Assembly: GCA_000435055.1 (NCBI GenBank)
Contig: FR879672.1
Coordinates: 1 to 12,415 of the forward strand
Direction: 5' to 3'
DNA: 12,415 bases
Source of the DNA: Clostridium sp. CAG:138
GTDB lineage: Bacteria; Bacillota; Clostridia; Christensenellales; CAG-138
The notes beneath the pieces were generated by a model. The model was not told the DNA's origin. It made no database searches and worked only from the letters and a program-made list of their open reading frames with translations. Shown one piece after another: positions 7,433-12,415 of the stretch (within the stretch, counting starts at the first letter, position 1; each line of letters starts with the position of its first letter). Position numbers and translations under genes: made by a program.

Positions 7433-7541
7433 GTCAATGTTCATAGGGAGCATGAAACGAGCGACTCTTTGAGCGTTGAAAAAATGATAATCAAACTTAA
7501 TATCCTCTTCATACGTAAATCCATCAAAGGTTTTACTCAAA
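7433..7541 (-). other. AT-rich open frame downstream of the lipoprotein gene
   Basis: Just past the lipoprotein stop, another minus-strand frame reads smoothly as protein-like sequence (for example TFDGFTYEEDIKFDYHFF) up to a TGA at 7430-7432. The stretch is visibly more AT-rich than the neighbouring genes. It has no start codon or ribosome site of its own. It could be the remnant of a lost gene, a frame-shifted original C-terminus of the lipoprotein, or chance. Weakly supported. Confidence 0.25.
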
Positions 7542-8315
7542 CCTGATATTTTCCGCAATATAAGCGGCAAGCCCGGCGGCGTTGTCAACACTGTTGGAAA
7601 GCTCAATGATAACGAACACGGGGTTGTCCTTCGTGAATGCGGCTGCGGCGGGGTTTTCGAACGCATGGAAGCCCTTTCCGACCGTCCAGTCGTTGGGAGT
7701 GCATTCATGGTAGGCGGAGGTCCAGCCGCTTTCGAAATCAGCGGAAGCTTCGCTGACGGCGTGATAATTGGATTCGGTGAAAAGGCGAACATGGTTCATG
7801 AGCGTGGCTGCGGCATAGACGCCTGCAACGCCGTCGGTCTCATAGGCCTGCTTGTCATATTCGGCGGCACATACGGCGCCGACACAATTGCCGTTTTCGT
7901 CAAGAATAAGCTTGCGCATATCCATTCCGGCGCAAAAGTCCGAAAGGGAAGCGGAAGCGCCGTCGGTTTCGGCTTTGACCGTCCAGCCCTCGGGCAGCAC
8001 AAAGTTGACAGAGAAAGCGGAGGCGGAGCCTGCGGCGGGGAAAGTGACTTTCACAGGCTGACAGGCATTTGTGTACCCGCTGAAAACGGGAACTGCCGTT
8101 GCGGGCGGAGCTGTCGGGACGGCGGCGGGGGAAGCTTCTGCGGCGGGGGAAGCTTCTGCGGTGGGGGACTGCGGTGCGGGTGTTCCGTCAGCCGATGAGG
8201 GCTGCTTTTGGCACGCTGCAAAGGAAAAAACGGTCACGATTGCAATTGAAAATGCAGCAATTGCTGCAAGCACTTTCGCCGAGCGGCGAACGATTGAGTG
8301 GTTGTGTTGTGTCAT
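7533..8315 (-). CDS. Secreted lipoprotein of unknown function
   Basis: This 260-residue protein has an N-terminal Arg-Arg/Lys stretch, a hydrophobic signal segment (about 15-33) and a lipobox FAAC, so Cys35 is predicted to be lipidated and the protein anchored outside the membrane. A Pro/Ala/Ser/Thr-rich spacer (about 39-76), with AEASPA repeated at 53-58 and 59-64, links it to a globular domain (about 80-260). The domain begins with a VNFVLPEGWTV segment and ends AENIRFE, loosely like PsbP/DUF1795-type domains. I would not call that family from sequence alone. The ATG at 8315 is chosen over upstream in-frame ATGs because AAAGGA (8330-8325) sits nine bases before it and the signal peptide starts there. 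It is divergent from another lipoprotein gene and shares a bidirectional terminator with the exporter. Confidence 0.85.
   Translation of the reverse strand: MTQHNHSIVRRSAKVLAAIAAFSIAIVTVFSFAACQKQPSSADGTPAPQSPTAEASPAAEASPAAVPTAPPATAVPVFSGYTNACQPVKVTFPAAGSASAFSVNFVLPEGWTVKAETDGASASLSDFCAGMDMRKLILDENGNCVGAVCAAEYDKQAYETDGVAGVYAAATLMNHVRLFTESNYHAVSEASADFESGWTSAYHECTPNDWTVGKGFHAFENPAAAAFTKDNPVFVIIELSNSVDNAAGLAAYIAENIRFE
8122..8167. repeat. 18-bp tandem repeat, about 2.5 copies
   Basis: The unit CGGCGGGGGAAGCTTCTG recurs with an 18-base period (GAAGCTTCT at 8131-8139 and 8149-8157) and ends in a degenerate partial copy. It encodes the AEASPA repeats of the lipoprotein spacer, so copy-number changes would stay in frame and only alter linker length. 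Confidence 0.8.
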
Positions 8316-8382
8316 TGTTGTTCGTCCTTTCTGGATTTCGGTCAATGGAGAAATATTCGGTTCGAACTCTCGATCCAAGTGA

Positions 8383-8388
8383 ATTATA
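8383..8388 (-). promoter_or_regulatory. Possible -10 box of the minus-strand lipoprotein gene
   Basis: A perfect TATAAT reads on the minus strand at 8388-8383, with an 11-base T-run (8408-8398) just upstream and no clear -35 hexamer. It would give a leader of about 60 bases before the ATG at 8315. Confidence 0.4.
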
Positions 8389-8501
8389 CATCAAATCAAA
8401 AAAAAAAACGGTTTTTGCACCTTTAGAACCGAAATAATAAACTATATTTTATTAAGGCAAAACTGTTAACGGCAAATGAACCGGCATTGCCCGCGTTGTC
8501 T

Positions 8502-8530
8502 TTGACAGATGCGATATTTTGCGGTATAAT
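8502..8530 (+). promoter_or_regulatory. Perfect-consensus sigma-A promoter
   Basis: TTGACA (8502-8507) and TATAAT (8525-8530) are separated by exactly 17 bases, a full match to the sigma-A consensus. Transcription would start near 8537, about 70 bases before the lipoprotein start codon. Confidence 0.85.
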
Positions 8531-8609
8531 AACGTGAATTCATGTGCCTCGCGCAGCGGAACAGGGGTATGAACGTTCGTCCGTCGGCGCGGGGATGGAA
8601 AGGAACAAA

Positions 8610-10103
8610 ATGATGACACAAAAAAGGTTCAATGCGCTGCTTTCAATGCTGCTTTGTGCGGCGATGCTGCTGAGCATGGTCGCTATGCTTTCGGGCTGCA
8701 CTCGTTCGGGAAAAAATGATTCCCCTGCTTTGCAGCACAAAATCCTGCATTATTACAGCGAGAAAGACAGCACTTCATACTTCTTTGTCGACGGCAAAAA
8801 ACTTGAAGATCGCATCGGGAGCGGCATCAGCACCTTCCTTTCGGTTGACGGCACGTCCGCAGCCGTGATCGCTGCAACGGCTCTGTATCGCGTTGATGCA
8901 AACGGAATTATTCTCGTTTACCCTGCCGCCGTAACGCGTGCGGTGCTTTCCATGGACGGGAAAAGCATCCTTTTCGCAACGGCAACGAAGGCATTTTTGT
9001 ACAGCAGCGACACGGGCGAAACGACCGAGTTCGAAGGCATTGAAGCTGAAACCGTGCTGAGCCTTGCGCTTTCCGAGGATGCAAAGACAGCCGCCGTGAC
9101 CGTCGGTCAAAAGGGCGGAAGGACGGCAACCTATATCTGTTCCGAAGGAAAGGCCGAAAAGAACAGCGAGGATACATATGCGGTTGCGATTTCAAACGGA
9201 GCGGAGCGCATGTATTGCCTTGAATATGTTGACGGCGAGCTGACCGGGAGACTGCATTTTGTTCAGAACGGCAAGGATTCCGTTATCAGCACCAATGCGT
9301 CGCATTATTTTGAAGTAAATCGGGATGCAACCGAAATAACTTTTGACGTTAAATCCAAAACGCATTACAGCGCAAAGGGCAGCGAGGCAAAGCAGCTTGT
9401 TGATGCTTCCGCGCTTTCGCTTGCGGGTGCGCAGTATTCAACGATGGGCGGCAGCGAATGCACCGTTCTGCTCAAAAATGCCGGCAGCCTGTTCAACAGC
9501 ATGTTCTACACCGAATACAATGCCAAGGATTCGGATGGCAACCAATTCGTTGAATACGATTTGTATTTTGTAAATTCCTCCAAAAAGGCTGTGAAGCTTG
9601 TCGGCGGTGCAACCCAATTCACTGTTCAGCCGGACGGAACAAGCGTTTACTGCGTTGTTGACAGCAGTCTTTACACCGTTTCCGCGTTCAACCCTAAAAA
9701 ACCGGAGCTTGTTGAAAGCAATGTTTATGCTTTCGGTGCGGATGAAGGTTTCAAGAACGTTTATCTGACCGATATTTACGGCAATGTTCGCCTCAAAAAG
9801 GACGGCGCGGCGAAGCTTTCGGACATCATTCTGATGAACATTTCTCATTCCGCAATGATGAACAACGGCACTCTGCTTTGCATCGGGCTTTATGACAACG
9901 GAGGAACTCTTTGCAGCATTAAGGGCACCGAGAGCAAGATTCTTGACGAAAACGTTTATTATTTTGAAGTTTACGGCGATGTTGCCGCTTATTATAAAAA
10001 AGCCGGCAGCAAGGACGGGCTTTATGACGTCTATATGTCCGAAGACGGCGAGAATTTCACCCTCTGCGTTGAGCAGGCGGCGATCGGCGGCAAGGCTTCC
10101 TGA
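8610..10103 (+). CDS. Secreted beta-propeller-like lipoprotein
   Basis: This 497-residue protein has a signal peptide ending in a perfect lipobox LSGC, making Cys30 the lipid-bearing residue, so it is anchored on the outer face of the membrane. The rest is beta-rich with short recurring segments such as STFLSVDGTSAAVI, RAVLSMDGKSILFAT and SLALSEDAKTAAVTV, each followed by a short strand pair and turn. This pattern is typical of TolB/WD40-like propellers, and I infer that fold without a specific family. No catalytic motif is visible. Start codons at 8610 or 8613 both fit AAAGGA at 8599-8604. The frame is open back to 8544, but that region contains only leader sequence and no signal peptide. 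It is transcribed from the perfect promoter at 8502-8530 and ends before the hairpin region at 10134-10223. Confidence 0.85.
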   Translation: MMTQKRFNALLSMLLCAAMLLSMVAMLSGCTRSGKNDSPALQHKILHYYSEKDSTSYFFVDGKKLEDRIGSGISTFLSVDGTSAAVIAATALYRVDANGIILVYPAAVTRAVLSMDGKSILFATATKAFLYSSDTGETTEFEGIEAETVLSLALSEDAKTAAVTVGQKGGRTATYICSEGKAEKNSEDTYAVAISNGAERMYCLEYVDGELTGRLHFVQNGKDSVISTNASHYFEVNRDATEITFDVKSKTHYSAKGSEAKQLVDASALSLAGAQYSTMGGSECTVLLKNAGSLFNSMFYTEYNAKDSDGNQFVEYDLYFVNSSKKAVKLVGGATQFTVQPDGTSVYCVVDSSLYTVSAFNPKKPELVESNVYAFGADEGFKNVYLTDIYGNVRLKKDGAAKLSDIILMNISHSAMMNNGTLLCIGLYDNGGTLCSIKGTESKILDENVYYFEVYGDVAAYYKKAGSKDGLYDVYMSEDGENFTLCVEQAAIGGKAS

Positions 10104-10133
10104 CGGCTCGGCAGCGGTTTTTGAATAAAATCC

Positions 10134-10192
10134 GCAAAAGGGATCGGAACAGCCTGTAAAGTTTCATACAGAGAATCTGCAATCCCTTTTGC
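10134..10192 (+). promoter_or_regulatory. Putative antiterminator stem competing with a terminator
   Basis: GCAAAAGGGAT (10134-10144) is the perfect reverse complement of ATCCCTTTTGC (10182-10192), an 11-bp stem enclosing 37 bases with a small inner CTGT/ACAG pairing. The right arm is the same segment that forms the left arm of the terminator at 10181-10223, so the two structures exclude one another. I recognise no known riboswitch consensus. It may be a regulated attenuator or only a complex 3' end of the lipoprotein transcript. Confidence 0.5.
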
Positions 10193-10223
10193 ATGGCGGC
10201 AGTGTCGTGCAAAGGGGGTTTTT
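10181..10223 (+). terminator. Intrinsic terminator after the propeller lipoprotein gene
   Basis: Bases 10181-10193 (AATCCCTTTTGCA) pair with 10208-10220 as a continuous 13-bp stem with two G-T wobbles around a 14-base loop. Five Ts run from 10219 to 10223. It separates the lipoprotein gene from the sigma factor gene. Confidence 0.75.
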
Positions 10224-10252
10224 AAAGCAAAAGATTCTACTTTTGAAATTTA

Positions 10253-10282
10253 TTTACGTAATCAGAAACAGTTTTTTAAAAT
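10253..10282 (+). promoter_or_regulatory. Tentative promoter for the sigma factor operon
   Basis: TTTACG (10253-10258) and TAAAAT (10277-10282) are 18 bases apart in an AT-rich stretch after the terminator. The -35 matches four of six positions. An autoregulated ECF-type promoter nearby is equally possible, but I could not pin down its hexamers. Confidence 0.3.
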
Positions 10283-10355
10283 ATATTGAATTTGGGTGCA
10301 ATATTTTGCGGTCGCCGTGCATTAACATGGCGAAAGGAAGGAAAGGAGAAACAAA

Positions 10356-10922
10356 ATGCTGATATTAAGTGCAATTAATCCGGAACAGGCACTTTCCGAC
10401 GATGAAGCGGAGCTTATGGAACTTGACCTTGCCGCTGTTGCAGCAGGCAGCACGGAAGCGTTGGAACGACTCTATAACACGGCTAAAGCGGCGGTATACA
10501 GCTATTCTCTTTCCGTTTTGAGGAACGTTCAGGATGCGGAGGATGTTCTGCATGACTGCTTTGTGAACATCTTCACCGCTGCGGCGGGTTACAGGCCGCA
10601 CGGCAAACCCATGGCATGGATAATCACCATTGCTAAGAACCTCTGCTTTGCAAGGCTGCGGCAGCACAATCGACAGGAACAGCTTCCCGATGAGGACTGG
10701 AGCGAGATGCTGGCGGACAATGCCGGGCTTTCAAATGAGGACAGGCTCGTTTTGCGGGAATGCCTCGGCAGGCTTTCCGAAGAGGAGAACAGGATCGTTG
10801 TTCTTCACGCCGTGGCAGGGTTCAAGCACAGGGAGATTGCTTCCGTTACGGGAATGCCGCTTGCAACCGTTCTTTCAAAATATCGCAGGGCAATCGCGAA
10901 GCTCCGCGAAAACCTTCAATAA
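10356..10922 (+). CDS. ECF-type RNA polymerase sigma factor
   Basis: This 188-residue protein is a small sigma-70 factor that would direct RNA polymerase to an alternative promoter set. Region 2 spans about 33-105 and includes the core-binding/-10 segment DAEDVLHDCFVNIF (60-73) and the aromatic PMAWIITIAKNLC (85-97). An acidic linker follows, then region 4 at about 134-187 with a helix-turn-helix GFKHREIASVTGMPLATVLS (155-174) for the -35 element. It has only regions 2 and 4, like the ECF group, and lacks the length of SigI. The start at 10356 has AAAGGAG at 10342-10348 with seven-base spacing. The putative anti-sigma gene begins 18 bases after its stop, the standard arrangement for membrane-controlled sigma factors. 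Target genes are unknown; the adjacent lipoprotein genes are candidates by proximity only. Confidence 0.92.
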   Translation: MLILSAINPEQALSDDEAELMELDLAAVAAGSTEALERLYNTAKAAVYSYSLSVLRNVQDAEDVLHDCFVNIFTAAAGYRPHGKPMAWIITIAKNLCFARLRQHNRQEQLPDEDWSEMLADNAGLSNEDRLVLRECLGRLSEEENRIVVLHAVAGFKHREIASVTGMPLATVLSKYRRAIAKLRENLQ

Positions 10923-10940
10923 CAAAGGAGAGAAACAACC

Positions 10941-12415
10941 ATGAAACACAACGAACAGGAAATCAAGGCGATGGTCAAAAAGGCATATTCGGCGGCAACC
11001 CCCGATGTGCTTGAGTCCGTACTCTCCGACTGCAAAAAACTGAAAGGAAGAGTCACACCCATGAAAAAGAAAAACTATCTCAAAAGCATCATTGCGGCGG
11101 CAGCCGCGGTAGTGTTCGTGCTTGCAGGCGTTATCGGCTTCGGCACATATCAAAAGGCAAACAAAGTCGTTTCAACCGTTGCGCTGGACGTTAACCCCGG
11201 CATTGAGATCACAATCAATGCAAAAGAAAAGGTGCTTGACGTTAAAGCGATGAACGATGACGCAAAAAAAGTTATCGGCGACATGAACTTTAAAGGCAGC
11301 GATCTGGATGTTGCCGTGAACGCGCTTATCGGCTCGATGCTGCGCTGCGGTTATCTGAGCGAAATCACAAACTCCATCCTTGTCAGCGTTGACAGCAGCG
11401 ATGCGGCACAGGGCGAAGCCCTTCAAAAGCGAATTGCGGCTGAAATCGAGGCGATTCTGAATCAGAACGGCGGCGGTTCGGTTCTGAGCCAGACCGTGAG
11501 CCACGATGCAGAGCTTGAGAAGCTTGCGGCGGAATACGGAATCACCCTCGGCAAAGCGAAACTGATTCAGCAGATCACGAGCGCAAGCCCGCTGTATACC
11601 TTTGAATCCCTTGTTTCCCTTTCCATTAACGACCTGAACCTGCTCATGAACTCCGGCAAACTTAACCTTGGCGGAATTGACCGCAGCGGCACTCCCGCAA
11701 GCGGCGCATATATCGGCGAAGAAGCGGCAAAGCGCATTGCATTCGAACATGCGGGCGTTGCCGAAAGCGAAATCACCGAATATGAGTGCGAAATGGACTA
11801 TGAGCACGGCAGAATGGTTTACGATATTGAGTTCAGCGGCAGCGACAGCACGAACGGCGGTTATATCGAATATGACTACCATATCGATGCCGAAAACGGT
11901 GAGATTCTGAAGTATGACTTTGAACACGATGATGACCACCATGCAACCCCCGCGCCCGGCAGCGAATACATCACAAGTGAAGAGGCGATCGCATTCGCTC
12001 TTGAACGCGCAGGTCTTGCACGCAATCAGGTAACGAACCTGAAAGCTGAATTTGAAACCGAACACGGCGTTGCGTTCTACGAAGTTGAATTCGATGCAAA
12101 CGGCTACGAATACGAAATCAAAGTTAATGCAGCGGACGGCAGCATACTGAAGTTTGACAGGGATTATGACGATGACCACAACCACGGCGGTCATCACGAA
12201 AACCCCACGGCAGCACCCACGGCAGCACCCACTCAGGCTCCCTCCGAAAGCTATATCGGCACGGAGCGCGCAAAGCAGATCGCTTTCAACCGTGCAGGCG
12301 TTTCCGCAAGCCAGGTAAAGAACCTCAAGGTTAAGCTCGATACGGACGACGGCAGGGCGATTTACGAAATTGAGTTCGATGCGAACGGCTATGAATACGA
12401 TGTTGATGTTGACGC
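10941..12415 (+). CDS. RsgI-like anti-sigma factor with PepSY repeats (3' end cut off)
   Basis: At least 491 residues are present; the frame is open at the window edge. Residues 1-48 form a short cytoplasmic helical part (with TPDVLESVLSDC at 20-31) that probably holds the sigma factor. One membrane helix follows (about 49-69). Outside the membrane comes an RsgI-like juxtamembrane domain, STVALDVNPGIEITINAKEK (78-97), continuing to about 150, with an Asn85-Pro86 pair at the position where RsgI proteins self-cleave. A helical middle region (about 160-240) leads to PepSY domains at about 257-326, 343-407 and 438 onward. These are joined by an Asp/His-rich linker (EHDDDHH), then by DDDHNHGGHH plus a PTAAPTAAPTQAP spacer. 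AAAGGAG at 10924-10930 supports the ATG at 10941. The anti-sigma role is inferred from gene order and the RsgI-like domain. Confidence 0.88.
   Translation, partial: MKHNEQEIKAMVKKAYSAATPDVLESVLSDCKKLKGRVTPMKKKNYLKSIIAAAAAVVFVLAGVIGFGTYQKANKVVSTVALDVNPGIEITINAKEKVLDVKAMNDDAKKVIGDMNFKGSDLDVAVNALIGSMLRCGYLSEITNSILVSVDSSDAAQGEALQKRIAAEIEAILNQNGGGSVLSQTVSHDAELEKLAAEYGITLGKAKLIQQITSASPLYTFESLVSLSINDLNLLMNSGKLNLGGIDRSGTPASGAYIGEEAAKRIAFEHAGVAESEITEYECEMDYEHGRMVYDIEFSGSDSTNGGYIEYDYHIDAENGEILKYDFEHDDDHHATPAPGSEYITSEEAIAFALERAGLARNQVTNLKAEFETEHGVAFYEVEFDANGYEYEIKVNAADGSILKFDRDYDDDHNHGGHHENPTAAPTAAPTQAPSESYIGTERAKQIAFNRAGVSASQVKNLKVKLDTDDGRAIYEIEFDANGYEYDVDVD
12204..12235 (+). repeat. Short tandem repeat encoding a Pro/Thr/Ala linker
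   Basis: CCCACGGCAGCA is repeated twice in tandem and followed by CCCACTCAGGCT. It encodes the flexible PTAAPTAAPTQAP spacer between PepSY domains 2 and 3. Confidence 0.7.

Noticed and set aside
7444..7515. Short minus-strand frame starting MKRILSLIIIF that resembles a lipoprotein signal peptide
   Set aside because: It stops after about 23 codons, has no ribosome site and overlaps another frame; most likely chance in AT-rich DNA.
8544..8609. Start of the propeller lipoprotein at the ATG at 8544
   Set aside because: It would begin only about seven bases after the predicted transcription start and put 22 unrelated residues before a complete signal peptide.
10264..10315. ECF-type autoregulatory promoter (GAAAC or GAAT with a CGGTC-like -10)
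   Set aside because: Several weak combinations are possible and none has both elements with clear spacing; it needs a start-site map.
11172..12197. 341-codon minus-strand frame opposite the PepSY protein
   Set aside because: The plus-strand frame carries RsgI-like and PepSY motifs and a proper ribosome site; the antisense frame shows no motif.

Overview
The window looks like a chromosomal segment from a Gram-positive anaerobe of the class Clostridia, probably a gut-type Oscillospiraceae or Christensenellales relative. This is inferred from strong AGGAGG-type ribosome sites, sigma-A-like promoters, roughly even base composition, LSGC-type lipoproteins, and a sigma factor paired with an RsgI-like/PepSY membrane protein of a kind common in these bacteria. 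There is no tRNA, rRNA, CRISPR array, integrase or transposase that I can see.

Layout. Positions 1-30 hold the last codons of a gene that starts outside the window. A 330-base non-coding stretch follows, with two perfect back-to-back hairpins. Next is a likely two-gene unit: an unrecognised cysteine-rich 220-residue protein (361-1023) and a metallo-beta-lactamase-fold hydrolase (1047-1706). A convergent terminator region separates it from a class I glutamine synthetase on the minus strand (glnA, 1867-3294). Divergent from glnA is a Na+/phosphate symporter-family protein with a C-terminal PhoU-like domain (3605-5353), followed by a clear terminator. A MATE-family multidrug exporter (5714-7255) follows, ended by a bidirectional terminator shared with a convergent minus-strand lipoprotein gene (7533-8315). 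That lipoprotein gene diverges from a second, beta-propeller-like lipoprotein gene (8610-10103), which has a perfect TTGACA-17-TATAAT promoter.

The right end carries a signalling pair: an ECF-type sigma factor (10356-10922) and, 18 bases later, a single-pass membrane protein (10941 to the window edge). This protein has an RsgI-like juxtamembrane domain with an Asn-Pro motif and at least three PepSY domains joined by Asp/His-rich or Pro/Thr-rich linkers. It is probably the anti-sigma factor. Between the lipoprotein gene and the sigma gene, one RNA segment (10182-10192) can pair with an upstream arm or with a downstream arm followed by five Ts. This has the geometry of an antiterminator/terminator switch and is the most intriguing non-coding signal here.

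Functionally, the left and middle part is housekeeping (nitrogen assimilation, phosphate handling, export). The right part is envelope biology: two secreted lipoproteins and a transmembrane sigma/anti-sigma system.
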